Origin: Siphonodentalium dalli
Lineage: Eukaryota; Mollusca; Scaphopoda; Gadilida; Siphonodentaliidae
Reading direction: 5' to 3'
Length of the DNA: 64,000 nt
NCBI GenBank assembly: GCA_032622095.1
Contig: CP136064.1
Span: forward strand, 173,734,310 to 173,798,309
Shown in pieces: positions 1-11,518 of this stretch. Every line of letters starts with the position of its first letter. Positions within the stretch are counted from its first letter, which is position 1. Both the position numbers and the translations under genes were made by a program. The notes below the pieces were generated by a model. The model was not told the DNA's origin. It did not search any database and saw only the letters and a program-made list of their open reading frames with translations.

Positions 1-549
1 TTGACTTTCAAATCAAATATTCGCAGGAGCCTAAATTGCATCGTTGTTTGTGCATAGGGGGCCCCACGCATGATAATGAAACTATTATTGACCGTACTTT
101 TACCTTATCTCCATAATGGGGGAATATGTTTTGCACGGGATCTCCAACCGTAAGTAGTTTTATCCACAGAAATCCCGTGCACAAAATATCTATACTCAGC
201 AGTTAGGATTCTTTGATGTTACCACAACATTTTCATATGTGTATTGCACTGTATACAACGTCACTATTTGACTGCACACCAAACTCTGCGATGTAGTTTT
301 GCCGCTTTTATTTCAAAGGGTTACACTGTACTAGTAACATACTGTGCTCAATTGACTCACCTTTTCACCAGTATTCTATTTAACCCTCGAACTCCTGTTT
401 CAGTCAGATTTTTTTTACGATTGATTACTATTGACTTTAGGAACATGTGTGTCTCAAACAGATCACAAGCGAGGGGAATGAGGCTGTGTGACAAAATTAG
501 GCAAAGTGACACACTTTAGGGATATCTCCCATGCCTCATCTGTCTTTAA

Positions 550-928
550 CCCTTTCTATACTAAATGGATTCTTCCAATCAGATATAAAGGTATACATTG
601 GATTAGTCTATTATTTATTTGGAGGGGAGTTCAGAATAAATTAGCAGACAACAGTCAGACAACACAAGTGCTGAACGATTTATATTCATTGGTGGGAAGT
701 GTTCAGATAATAAGTTCTATGCTATGATAGATTTGTGATCCGAGCACAGGAAAGGTAAACTGAATCATGTATCTGGGCAAATTTGCTTTCAGGGAGTCAT
801 TGGTTTTTAAGTGCAGTGGAGTGATTTCTCAGTGAAATTAACCTGTGCAGCCTCTCCTCCACCCATTAAACTGACGTCTGCAGTTTCTAAGGGAACTACC
901 CATCAATGAGTATTTAGTGTAGAAAGGG
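550..928. mobile_element. piggyBac-type MITE, family B (379 bp)
   Basis: Flanked by TTAA at 546-549 and 929-932. Termini begin CCCTTTCTATACTAAAT and, on the other end in reverse complement, CCCTTTCTACACTAAAT. TTAA target duplication plus CCC termini are the signature of piggyBac elements. No transposase frame is present, so it is non-autonomous. Remnant termini of the same family occur at about 13,480, 35,903 and 57,684. Confidence 0.75.
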
Positions 929-1154
929 TTAAAAAAGAACTCTAAATTGAACTATATAACTCATCGGTGTGAGCAAACAAACAAAAGACAGGCTCAGTGT
1001 GGATGCTCTTCATTATATCCATATTAGGGAACCTTGGAAGCATTATTTTATTTATAAATATAAGCATGTACTATGTATATTTATATTGTCATTGTAACTG
1101 AAGCACCCACATGATGAATATTTCAAACTAAAATGAAACTCATTATATAATTAA

Positions 1155-1405
1155 CCTTTCCCTGATTGGAATAAAGTTTGCGAAAACCCTGTGCCAATGC
1201 ATTCTCTTATATATGCGAGTCTCCCATAGGGAGCCTCATATATATATCAGAGAATACATTGGCCTAACAATCTTTACCTTGACCTTGTAAGCCAGTGCAT
1301 TCTCTTATATATGTGAGGCTCCCTATGGGAGACTTGCATATATAAGCAAATGCACTGGCACAGGGTCTTTAATGCTACACCAGCGCAGCTCCCATCATGA
1401 AAGGG
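1155..1405. mobile_element. Double-hairpin piggyBac-type MITE, copy 1
   Basis: TTAA at 1151-1154 and 1406-1409. The interior has two successive hairpins built on ATGCATTCTCTTATATATGC and its complement, with loops around CTCCCATAGGGAG, separated by a spacer containing ACCTTGACCTTGTAAG. One end carries CAGCGCAGCTCCCATCATGA. Orientation is opposite to the copy at 24,747. Confidence 0.8.
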
Positions 1406-2405
1406 TTAATATGGAATACACTATAGTTGCATGTTGCAGTTTACCAGGGAATGTGGCTGTATTTGGGAAGCACATACCAGGCGCCTTGTCGGGAGAAAAA
1501 TTGGATGTTTATCACTGAAAAGTAGCCAATTTCCTTGCACTTGAGACAACAAGCAGGAACATTGAAGCTTTGTATAGAAACCATATTAAAACAGATCGTC
1601 TTAGATCTCAAGTTAATGAACTAAAAGCATGTAAGCACAACAACTTAGAATGGATACAACAACTTTTATTTAAACAGTAGCAATATTAAAAGCCGACATC
1701 AAAGACTGCCGCGGTTGGCAAGACACACTGTCTAGCAGTAACAGGTGTTACGTAATGAGATGAGCACGTGCTATACACAGGTTCTGCGTGGCTGCTTTCT
1801 TTGTATTTTGTTCACAGTACCGATCAAAACTATTTGTTGTAAAATCAAAAGCCATTCCTCAGACGAAGATGACCTCATGCTGGATTCGTATAATGGATAA
1901 TTTTGTATGCATTTGATAGGTAATAAATACACTGATAATAACTAGTAATAATTCAACTGTTTTATTTTTAATTAAACATTTCTTTGGTACAGATCTTGTT
2001 TTGGGGGAAAAGTTCTGCACTTTTCGTCGCAGCGACAGCCAAATCTCACCTGTGTTCATGGTTGTAACTCAGACCCCCCCCCCCAATGACTTACCGATGT
2101 ATATTGCACATTTTGAGGGGAAACATAGTGGGTCAGAAATTGGTACTTATTGACATAAATCTACAGTAAATTGAAATGCGAGAGGCTGATTACTACTAAA
2201 TATTCGCCAGACAAAGCGTTACCCAAGATGGTGTAGACAACTGTGCACGTGGTCCGTGCTACTAATCATGTCTTATTCAGGCACCAAGTGTAGGATTCCT
2301 TGCAATCTGTTAATCGTCAGTGTCTGTGATTGCTCGTCCTGTGTAAAAAGGGGACTGAGGTAGGTCTTTGTCTATTTTGTGACCAATATAAGTCAAGTTT
2401 GGGGA

Positions 2406-2454
2406 GGGGAATGAGGCCGCTGGACGGCCGACCTGCCGTAGTAGCGGAAACCCT
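2406..2454. mobile_element. Terminus of a CAGGG..-ended element
   Basis: Ends ...TAGCGGAAACCCTGA. Its reverse complement begins TCAGGGTTTCCGCTACTACG and then has CGGCC..CCTCATTCCCCTCC. This resembles the inverted termini at 63,398 and 64,000. Only one end is recognised here. Confidence 0.45.
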
Positions 2455-2733
2455 GAGTTTACTGTAATGGCTGAATTCAAATAATCTTTTCAGAGGACTT
2501 TATAAATTGTATCAGTTCCAAATGACATAGAAGTTAATTTTTTCTTCCATTGTTTTCCAAATTCTAATTAGCTCAGACTATGGAACATCAAATTTAACTA
2601 TTTTTTTAGAACGCAACACTTTTTGACAATGATCTTTTTGTTTTCGGTCTTCTACTAAATGTTTATTTAAATTTGAATAGGTGTGACACCAGATATTACT
2701 CATGTGTAATTTGGGGGGTACAACTACAAGCAT

Positions 2734-2960
2734 GTTGAGCTCCAGTGGTTAGTGTGTCAGACTTGTCTTGACTCAACACATCGAGATGAGTTCACAGCCC
2801 GCCGCTGGTCTAATGTGAGTTTCACACAACAGTGGCTTGGCCGAATTGAGTGACGTGCAATTGTCGAATTGTACACTGTCAACTCTCATACCAAGTTGTG
2901 ACCCTTGAGCATGGTTGCTAATACTGTGACTGATTCAGAACAGTCATGTGTTACGGATGT
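2734..2960 (+). mobile_element. Candidate tRNA-derived SINE
   Basis: GAGCTCCAGTGGTTAGTGTG resembles a pol III A box and GAGTTCACAGCCCGCCGCTGG resembles a degenerate B box about 40 bp further, the usual layout of a tRNA-derived SINE head. The body (TGGCTTGGCCGAATTGAGTG onwards) has no coding potential. It does not fold as an intact tRNA gene. Family assignment would need a repeat library. Confidence 0.4.
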
Positions 2961-2984
2961 CGATAGATCTTGTCAGTATGTTAA

Positions 2985-3342
2985 CCCTTTACCCAACAGA
3001 ACGCCCAGAAACGCCCTAACAGCCTAAATTATCTTCGGTCTGTCTCAATAAAACCATGGAAATATGGGTATCATTGGAACCGGCTCATTGAGCACATTGT
3101 GATAGTTACAGTTATGCCCTGTGCCAATGCATTCTCTTATATATGCGAGTCGACCATAGGTCGCCTCGCATATATAAGAGAATGCATTGGCCTAAAAAAA
3201 AACTTTTTTTTAACACTTTTTACCATTTTTTCTTTAATATGTGTTAAGCCAATGCATTCTCTTATATATGCGAGACGACCTATGGTCGACTCGCATATAT
3301 AAGAGAATGCATTGGCACAGGGCCGTTCTGTTGGGTAAAGGG
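2985..3342. mobile_element. piggyBac-type double-hairpin MITE, family C (358 bp)
   Basis: TTAA at 2981-2984 and 3343-3346. Terminal inverted repeats of about 22 bp start CCCTTTACCCAACAGAACG. Inside are two near-perfect hairpins (3125-3194 and 3244-3316) with arms ATGCATTCTCTTATATATGC and loops around TCGACCATAGGTCGCC, joined by an A/T-rich spacer. The arms match the family A copies but the termini differ, so hairpins and ends have been shuffled. Short frames reading through the hairpins are artefacts. Confidence 0.85.
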
Positions 3343-3655
3343 TTAACCATGATATGTGCACAAAGTTGTTGTGAAGCTGGGGATGCTTCCTCGCTGGAAG
3401 ATGGGAGTGACAATGATGTCATGTTCCCTACAGAGGTAATAATTGATGTAAAGTGCATTGAAACTAATTCACATCATATAAATTGACAGTGTACCTGAGT
3501 AATAGTGATCTTGGTGCATAAGTGTTGTCTATTTTTTAGTTAGAGTAATTATCATCGTCACTTTTTAGGCCACACAAGACCTATATCTCAGTCTATATAT
3601 TTGGTGCTACTTAATTTGAGGATTGTAATAAAAGCTTAAAATGTTTAGACTTTAA

Positions 3656-3858
3656 CCTTTCCATGACTGGAGCTTCCTGAAATTTTGCAAAAACCCTTGC
3701 ACATATAAGAGAATACATTGGCCTAACAATATTTACCTTGTGCACCAGTGCACTCTCTTATATAAGTGAGGCTCCATATGGGAGACTCGCATATATATCA
3801 GAATGCACTGGCACAGGGTCTTTAATGCTGCACCAGCGCAGCTCCCGTCATGAAAGGG
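3656..3858. mobile_element. Double-hairpin piggyBac-type MITE, copy 2
   Basis: TTAA at 3652-3655 and 3859-3862; ends CCTTTCCATGACTGGAGC and GCTCCCGTCATGAAAGG. The first hairpin has lost one arm; the second is complete. Confidence 0.78.
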
Positions 3859-3982
3859 TTAATATTATGTGTCTTTAAAGATGATGTATCTCATCCATGA
3901 ACACCCTTTATGGTTTATTAAAGGTATACAATAGTAATTTTTAGTCAGAGACTAGTCAACAGGAGCTTCTGTTACTAGGAAA

Positions 3983-4280
3983 CAGGAATCTGCCTAGAGA
4001 TTTCAAATTGAGAGTAGTCACTTCTCCCCTGTTTGGTTATTATGGATAAGTGGACTGTTATCAGGGAGAAGTAGCTATGGCTGAAGTTCAATTTAAACCC
4101 CCAACATCACCCTTCTGTTATCCAATTAGTATTATACAACACAAGAGCCCATTTATAAAACCATTATAGTGAGCCATTTATAATCAGTATATATACTTTA
4201 AATACACTGTTGGAACTAATGCATACCAGTATATGAGGGAGAGAAAATGTCTCCCAAGTCGCCTTCTGGGCTGGTCCCTG
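3983..4280. mobile_element. hAT-type MITE with 8-bp duplication (298 bp)
   Basis: Perfect 8-bp target duplication CTAGGAAA at 3975-3982 and 4281-4288. Ends are CAGGAATCTGCCTAGAG and, in reverse complement, CAGGGACCAGCCCAGAAGG. The 8-bp duplication plus CAGGG termini indicate the hAT superfamily. No transposase. The same family is at 29,974-30,260 and in decayed form near 10,440 and 11,340. Confidence 0.82.
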
Positions 4281-4288
4281 CTAGGAAA

Positions 4289-5949
4289 TAGTGGGGATGT
4301 TCAAATTGTACAACGAAGAAACTTCTAACTTTGGTTGCTATAGAAATATTCTTGGCACGAAAGCTGCATGTCGTATAACCCACGAAAGCTCGGATGTCTG
4401 CTGATAAATAGAACAAAGAGGCGACTTCACTGAAATCATAAATATGTAAACTGCGTACTTTGCGACACTGTCTAGTAGGTATAAGATAACAAATATGAAG
4501 TGAAGACACAAATATTGATCTTATTTGAAAAAAAATTCTGGTATAATACATACAATCTTTCATGAGTTTTATGGGGTATTTTTAGAATAGCTACTTCATG
4601 CGATTTCGTGGAAATGTTTGGAGCATAGCAAGAGGGAGAAGTCTATCTTATTAGCATCATCAGGAATAAACCAATTTATTATGCCTTTATAAACAAATAA
4701 TATACCAAATTTGTCTGTTTTATTCGGAGAAATAGGTATTGTGGTCTTGAAATTGGGATTTATAAAATTATGTTGTAAGTGTAGCTCGGAAGAGATACAC
4801 CATCTTTAACTCTTTGTATCATTATTGTTAGTTATGTCAAAGTGCCATTCTATCACATGAAGATTATATGGATTAATTGTTATCGCATATTATTCAATAC
4901 CCAGTTGTTATGATAACTGACATCTAGATATATTTCAACAATATTTGTTTCAGATTGTCTCCAATTTTAGGTGTTTATTTTTGCATGGATTGTCTTCCAT
5001 CTGTGAGATGACAAGGCTTCAATATAAAAGGAATCAGTGTTATCAACATTAGCTAGGTTTAAGTACACATACATTTGTGACATGATTTGGTGGCAGGTTC
5101 AAGTTAATATGTGTCGGCTCACCATGTCCATGTAGGGTGACATGAATGACAACTGTCATTGTTTCACAATATATTGGCACATCATTCCTCAAATGAATAC
5201 GGTCACAAAGTATTTCTTCACAAGTAAATTACATTCTTTTATTGGCCAAATACTTTTTGGCACTTATAGAAAGGTGGAAAAACCCGAAAAGATGCCAATG
5301 AAAACAGACAAATTTTATGTTCAAATGCAAACAGGAGAATTACAAGGGCATCTTCTAAAGTGATTCAATGCTCCAATGGACTGGCCAAATCACACTATTT
5401 GGAAAGTCTTCGAACATTAGAAGATTGGATTATTCTTTTTTTCTCTACAAGTTGTGTCAGACAGCACTTCAAACACAAGATCACTTGATTCATATAACTT
5501 TCATGGGAAACGGCAACATGCGACACGTCTCACATATGTGTAACTGAACCTGCCTAAATATAAACTGTATAAAATATCTTTCATACTGCTGCTCTTTGGA
5601 AAATAAATTTCATGTCAATGTTGCCTATCATGTTCAAATTGTATCTTGAAATTGATAATATCCAAACTTGTATCATGTTATTTATGGTGAAAATGTTCTT
5701 GTATGTTTTTGGTATCATCTTATATGTTAAGTTTGATAGCTATTACGAAGAATGGATGTAAATAAAATGTTGGTATCATAAATTAAAGTTGTTTCTGTCT
5801 AATCCTATCCAGGGCTCAATCTCTACCATAGCTCACCAGTCATAAATGTACTTCCTTTCTGACTCAATAAACTGGGACTCAGCCAGTTAGAGTTTTGCAT
5901 TCTTTATTTAGTACAGGTTTTCCCTACAACAATGACGGAGACCACAAGT
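4289..5949. other. AT-rich intergenic DNA, no supported gene
   Basis: No conserved frame. A sequence at 4,590-4,650 (GTGGAAATGTTTGGAGCATAGCAAG) recurs in the palindrome near 14,130. Plus-strand AATAAA motifs occur near 5,600 and 5,760. A frame ending at 5,363 after a plausible acceptor (TTATAG at about 5,268) could be a terminal exon, but it matches nothing I know. Confidence 0.4.
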
Positions 5950-5952
5950 TAA

Positions 5953-6037
5953 CCCTTCCACGACTATCTTGCTGGAATTCTGTGAAAACCCTGTGCCAAT
6001 GCATTCTCTTATATATGCGAGTCTCCCTATGGGAAGA
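5953..6037. mobile_element. Truncated double-hairpin MITE, copy 3
   Basis: TTAA at 5949-5952 then CCCTTCCACGACT, the CCCTGTGCCAATGCATTCTC arm and part of the loop, after which similarity stops abruptly. Right half deleted. Confidence 0.65.
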
Positions 6038-6724
6038 CATTTGAGCAATAGAGTACATTTAAAATGTAAACAATTAGTTGAACTCACAAGTGGGGTTGAA
6101 CCCACATTATTGAACAGCTATGCATTCAATAGTCTGAAACATTCCGTGCCACAAGTTGTTGTTGGCTGGTCCTATGTAATATGTGCAAAAAATTTCAAGC
6201 TTCAGTCACCAGTTATGCAATTCATCCAATGTTCCCCCTCCCCCTTTAACACCTACGAACTATGAGAAAATGCAGCAGATCTAATGAGAAAATAAACTTT
6301 TGGTAAATGTTTATTGCATCCGCCAATCATATCAGATGATCACAAAAAAACATATATCAACAAAACATTCTCACAAAATTGTCTCACCTTTTGATTCTGT
6401 TTGCAGCATGATTAAAGAGTATTTTATTTACCACTTCACACCTACACTTCAAACTTATGCCTTTCTGGCCTGCATATCTGCCTCATGGAATGTTCGTCCA
6501 CATTTGTAGCTAAACAACAGGTTTTTTTCGCTATAGTCCAATGTTTATGTAGAATATATCAAGAGGTGGGACTGTCCCAGTTGGACTGAGAAATGCTAAA
6601 ATGTTGTCAGATGCACAAATTGAATCATTTGTCGAAAATCAAAAACCTGATAATACAAAAATCTACCATCAACTAATCTGGCTATGTAATAATAAGGTCA
6701 TTAAATGTTTTATTGGTTTGTATT

Positions 6725-6812
6725 GGACTTGACTGCAGAATGTACATAGTCAATATTGGAACTCGGTCCGATAATTACTTTGTACATTCTGCAGTCTAGT
6801 CCAAAAATACTC
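6725..6812. repeat. Palindrome
   Basis: GGACTTGACTGCAGAATGTAC and its inverted copy GTACATTCTGCAGTCTAGTCC flank a short centre containing GGAACTCGGTCC. Probably a small foldback MITE. Confidence 0.6.
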
Positions 6813-6980
6813 ACTGGTACGGACCAGTAAAATGTTTATTAACCTCAAGTTATCATTAAACTGGATTCCATGTCCGGAGGGTGGTAGGCTCATTATATAT
6901 GTCAATATGAAGCAAAAAGTGTTTCCTTCTTTGAGAATACAGAATAACGGAGATACACCTTGAGACATGTTATAATTTAC

Positions 6981-7210
6981 CCCCTCCATGCAGGAGCTGA
7001 GATGGGGCAGCATTAAAGACCGTGTCTTCTCTTATATATACGAGTCTCCCATAGGGAGCCTCACATATATAAGAGAATGCACTGGCTTAAAAGGTCAAAG
7101 TACATATTGTTAAGCCAATGTATTCTCGTATATATGCGAGAATCCTTATGGGAGACTCGTATATATAAGAGAATGCATTGTAAAATTTCAGGAAGCTCCA
7201 CAAGTCTCAA
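6981..7210. mobile_element. Double-hairpin MITE, copy 4 (decayed ends)
   Basis: GGCAGCATTAAAGACCGTGT and GAAGCTCCA ends with two hairpins between (CTCTTATATATACGAGTCTC and CTCGTATATATGCGAG arms). TTAA borders have mutated. Confidence 0.65.
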
Positions 7211-7249
7211 GGTGTGTCTCCAATATTCTTCACATTTCAGAACAGCTAC

Positions 7250-7395
7250 GGTGATATTATGGGTAATTTTTCAGGATTTAGTCGGAAATATGGCTTGTTG
7301 CCGTTCATTGTAAAGCTCTCCCCGAGAGCTTTCCGATGAATGGCAACAAGCCATATTTCCGAATAAATCCTGAAAAATAACCCATAATTCTGCTG
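7250..7395. repeat. Long near-perfect palindrome (~65-bp arms)
   Basis: Arms run from ATTATGGGTAATTTTTCAGG to GTAAAGCTCT and back from AGAGCTTTCCGATGAATGGC to AACCCATAAT, with only a few mismatches and almost no loop. Consistent with a foldback MITE. Confidence 0.75.
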
Positions 7396-7925
7396 TGGTT
7401 ATGGAGTCAATTAATTAGGGCATTACTGTACATAAACATTCTTCTTTGAGAACTGACAGCCAGTTTGTTCTCACTAGAGACACATGTGGCTAGTCTGAGG
7501 TATGTTCATTCTATGTATCCTGTTAACATGTGATAAGGTCAGATAAACAAACTTAATTCATTTCTCAGGGAATATCTTTTCCAAAGTGATGAAGGAGGCA
7601 GATATTTTTATTTATTGTTTCAATTTATATTTTAAAATACACGTCATATCTAACATATTTTGTAGCCACAAATTCACCAAAAGACACTAAATAAGGGCAA
7701 TATACCAAATCAGATTCCATCACATTTACACTTAATTTCAAAAACCCACAGATTTATAGAAAAAGTTGTGTGAATACAATGGTACTCATTTTTCAACTGC
7801 ATAATTTGATCTAACCACGGACTCTAAATGAGCACCAGCATCAATCTTTATCAACAGGTTTGGTGCTTGTAAGCCATATACATGAATTTCTATATAAAAA
7901 CGATGACTTGTTAGATGGTCATTTA

Positions 7926-8300
7926 TTTCTTAAAGGCACTGATGGCCTTCGTGGTGGGTATGCTGTTAAAATAGTCACTTCCATTAAACCGCCATAAACA
8001 GAAAGAATATTAAAATATAGACAGACCTTGTTCTTATACCAATCATAAATATCACGTAAATAGTATGTTATTGTCAAGTTTGTACACTTTGTTATGTAGA
8101 CAAAAGCCAAAAATGTTACAGAACCTGGCTTTTGTTTCCATAAACTTGACAATAACATATTATTTATACACTATTTATGATCGGTATAAGAATAAAATAT
8201 GTTTATATTTTAATATTCTTACTGTTTATGGCAGTTTTAATGGGTGTGACTATTTTAACAGCATACCCACCGCGAAGGCCATGCATGCCTTTAAGAATTA
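7926..8300. mobile_element. Foldback MITE with ~160-bp arms
   Basis: The left arm (from TTCTTAAAGGCACTGATGGC to TATGTTATTGTCAAGTTTG) is inverted at 8,140-8,300 (from AAACTTGACAATAACATATT to GCCTTTAAGAA) at roughly 85-90% similarity, around a centre with two copies of CAAAAGCC-like sequence. Frames on either strand are mirror products of the inverted repeat. Confidence 0.75.
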
Positions 8301-8527
8301 AAGCATTGGCGCATCTTGTGGGTTGTTAACATTTGTCATCTGCGGTCAGATGATTTGGGATGGGCAGTTATTTATATATATACTTATTTATGACAGGTGA
8401 TAAATTTGCTTGAGGAGCCTGGAGGAGCAGGAATTTTGGGGGATGAAGCTTTCCCTGAGAAACAAACTATCAGTTCATTTGGCCTAAATTATAAATTAGA
8501 GAATAATACACCAGCTACCCATTCATT

Positions 8528-8790
8528 ATATTAACACTTGTTAAAGCTATGGGCTGACTTGCCATGTTCAGTTTTGTATAGCTTCTATAGAATTAACATA
8601 AAAATTTACAATCGGAGAAACTAAATTACAAAAACGAATAATACATGTCATTTCTTATATTAACACTTGTTAAAGCTATGGGCTGACTTGCCATGTTCAG
8701 TTTTGTATAGCTTCTATAGAATTAACATAAAAATTTACAATCGGAGAAACTAAATTACAAAAACGAATAATACATGTCATTTCTTATGTT
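8528..8790. repeat. Tandem duplication, 130-bp period, two identical copies
   Basis: The unit starting TTAACACTTGTTAAAGCTAT at 8,531 repeats at 8,661 with no difference that I can see. Identity of the copies implies a recent duplication or an assembly artefact. Confidence 0.85.
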
Positions 8791-10430
8791 AATGGTCTTT
8801 GACACATCAAACCACTGACATTATTGAGAAATGTTTCAATTTGTTCTGTTCAAAAGAAGATTACAAGGGTCATTACTAAGTTTGCATAACTGAGTTCAAC
8901 TATCAAAGGGGGAATAATGCCTGTAAATATTTCCCACAAAAATCATAATTTGGATGTCCCGATTTTGTTTCAACACTGATAGTTAATTGATTCATTATAT
9001 CTCATATACTGGTTATACAAAATTTTGCAGTATAAAGAATCAGAATTTTGCCTGGCCTGTTTACTGATTACAAAAATTGCTTTGATTTGGTGGAAAAATT
9101 TGTTGGCAAATAGAAATATCTGAACTTCCAACAATACCAAATCAGATTGTGTACCTTTAAATGGTATTCTCACTAAAGGGGTGGGCCCCTTTTGAATGCA
9201 TGAACTGGTCAAAAGTAATTTAACACACCATTTAAAAGCTTACTGAAAATGAATTCTACATGGCAAATTATCATGGTCAGCAGTACTATTTAAACATTGT
9301 TTTGATATAATATTTATTTAGGTCACAACTATAAAATAGCCTGGTTTACAAACATTTGGGTTGAAAAGAGAAGCAAGAGAGGAAAAATATAAATAAAAAT
9401 ATCTATCCACCAGAACAATTGACAAATAGCGGAACTGGTCATGAATTTCACAATGTTTTTGAATACGATAAGTTTTACACAAATTATTTCTTTCCATGGA
9501 ACAGTATAAATAACGGAAAAGAAGGTGAATAAAAAAGTCTCTGCCATCCAGTGCCATCAACTATTTTCACCACTCAGACCAGATGCTTCGTATTTTAATC
9601 AACATATATGAACATAAATAAATCTAGTAAAAAGTTTTATATTTTTTTACAATGTTGAGAAAAAACTTGTAGGATGGGGTTCATAAATCAGGCTATTAAA
9701 TTAATATTGTTGTAGCCTTACCTCTAATACGAACACACTTCAGCTAGAAATTCCAACATTTATCGCTTCTGCAATTTATAAATGATTCGTGACATTCCCC
9801 TAGTCAAAATCACTCATGTTATAATGAAATCCAAAATTATGCAGCCAAATTTTTATGGAAAGCTTTATTTTCTCAATTTGAATGGGAATGATGGTCTTTA
9901 TATAAATATTATTTCAGAATGCATCATATGTGCAATATTGAAATAGCGAGATTCAACATATGTGCTTTCTTCCATCTAGAATACTTATTGTATTTTTTCA
10001 GAATCTGATGCGTGTTTGACTGAACACCATGTAAGAAATGTTCATTTTGTTGCATTCCATGGTGTATGGTTTGATGGTTTGTCAGTTGGTATGACATTTT
10101 GTGTGGAACACTTTCAAAAAATGTCAGAACATGCACCTTGTATCCATATTCAATGGAACGCAACAAAATCAACAACAGTTTCTAGTATTTACTCTCAACT
10201 TGCAGACTAAAAAGAGTATTTCTGAGAATTTTCCCATTTCTGTAAAATAACCCAGTTATTAATTCTACATTATTGAATAAATAGACAAAAATATATTACA
10301 AGAAATATACATTCAAATAACAAGGCATTTATACATTAAATAATTTTTTACAGTATGAATTTACTTCTACTGCATAATTACATAGACTATGTTCACACAG
10401 CTGGCAAATTTTAGTGCAATTCTTAACAGG
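8791..10430. other. Non-coding AT-rich stretch with a low-copy repeat
   Basis: No supported gene. Around 10,030-10,200 is a dispersed repeat with inverted GTTGCATTCCATGG / CCAT..AATGGAACGCAAC segments. A relative lies at about 49,370-49,520 (GAAACGCAACAAATTCAAC, then ATCAACTTGCAGATTATAAA). Confidence 0.45.
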
Positions 10431-10439
10431 TGGCTATCT

Positions 10440-10600
10440 ACAGGGACCAATCAAGATGGCAACTTGTGAGACATCGTCTCATTAAAATGTGCCACTTCTC
10501 CCTAGTTCTGTTCCAGGGAGGAGTGACTTCTCTCTCATATATAGTATGCATTTGTTCCATCAGCCTATTTAAAGTACATTTACTGATTATAATGGCTCAG
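10440..10600. mobile_element. Decayed hAT-type MITE fragment
   Basis: CAGGGACCAATC near 10,442 and, in reverse orientation, the interior block CCATTATAATCAGTAAAT shared with 29,974-30,260. Right end not recognised. Confidence 0.4.
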
Positions 10601-10603
10601 TTT

Positions 10604-10738
10604 ACAGTCCCCAGTTTATAGCGGAATTTACAAAACGAGTCTAGTAAAATAGGTCTGGACCAAGCCTTTGCTGAGGTCCAGACCTAATTTACTGGACAAG
10701 TTTTGTAAATTCCACTATAAACTTGGGACGAGTTGTAG
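10604..10738. repeat. Palindrome with ~55-bp arms
   Basis: CCCAGTTTATAGCGGAATTT through AGGTCTGGACC is mirrored by GGTCCAGACCTAATTTACTG through AACTTGGG around a 13-bp loop. Foldback-type element. Confidence 0.7.
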
Positions 10739-11129
10739 AATTTATTTATTAAATGATCTAAAACCTCGACAAAACATACTTAAATCAACAAATGGGATGG
10801 GAAACTAACATCAGCTTCTATAAGGCATGCGATGTCGTTTCACGTAACTACCGGTATGCATTGTTTGCCCGCGTAAAGAAATAGTCCCAGAAAAAATAGA
10901 CTCTTTGGCATAATTAATGGCGTATATTTAATGACTTAACTTTTCAAACTCTTCATTCATAATAGCTTGTTGAAAAATATTGGAAGCCATTGTATTTTGC
11001 GACGTAGCGTACGGAATTTAAACAGATGACAAACCGGAAGTCAAAGGTCATCTGGCACTATTTCCTGTTATTAAATGATCGTTTAATATCACAATTTATA
11101 GAATGGGTTCATTGAATGGAATAAGGGTG

Positions 11130-11340
11130 GGATCATGTAATAAAATGGTTTTATAAATGGGCTCTTGTGTTGTATAATACTTATTGGATCATAGAAAGAT
11201 GATGTTGGCCCATATTGTTGTGGGTGTAAATTGAACTGCAGCCATTGTTACATCTCCTTGATAACAGTCCACTTTTCCCTAATATCCACACAAGGGGATA
11301 AGTTACTTCTTCCAATTTTAAACCTCTAGGCTGGTCCCCG
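11130..11340. mobile_element. hAT-type MITE, reverse copy, decayed left end
   Basis: In reverse complement it starts CGGGGACCAGCCTAGAGG and continues with interior sequence shared with 3,983-4,280 and 29,974-30,260 (ACAAGAGCCCATTTATAAAA). Target duplication not identifiable. Confidence 0.55.
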
Positions 11341-11411
11341 ACTATCTGTTGCACATTTTTGGATGATCAATATTGGAATTACAGAATGTGTCTTAGGTTT
11401 CTTTATATTAA

Positions 11412-11514
11412 CACTTCGTGATGGGAGCTGTGTTGGTGCAGCATTAAAGACCCTAGAGAGATTGCACTGGCACAGGGTTTTCACAAAATTTCAGGAACTC
11501 CAGTCATGGAAGTG
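11412..11514. mobile_element. Internally deleted double-hairpin MITE, copy 5
   Basis: TTAA at 11408-11411 and 11515-11518; ends CACTTCGTGATGGGAGCTG and CTCCAGTCATGGAAGTG. Both hairpins are deleted except for a residual GATTGCACTGGCACAGGG junction. Confidence 0.7.
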
Positions 11515-11518
11515 TTAA

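Noticed and set aside
3099-3486. Overlapping short frames reading MHSLIYARRP-like peptides on both strands
   Set aside because: They read through the MITE hairpin arms; identical peptides on both strands follow from the palindrome, not from coding.
4216-4563. 115-codon minus-strand frame
   Set aside because: Its C-terminal end lies inside a hAT-type MITE and nothing in it resembles a known family.
5268-5363. Possible plus-strand terminal exon ending GELQGHLLK before a stop, with AATAAA downstream
   Set aside because: Acceptor and poly(A) motifs are plausible, but no upstream exon or family resemblance was found.
6080-6140. tRNA-like GGGTTCAACCCCAC on the minus strand
   Set aside because: Only a B-box-like piece; no cloverleaf can be drawn from the surrounding sequence.
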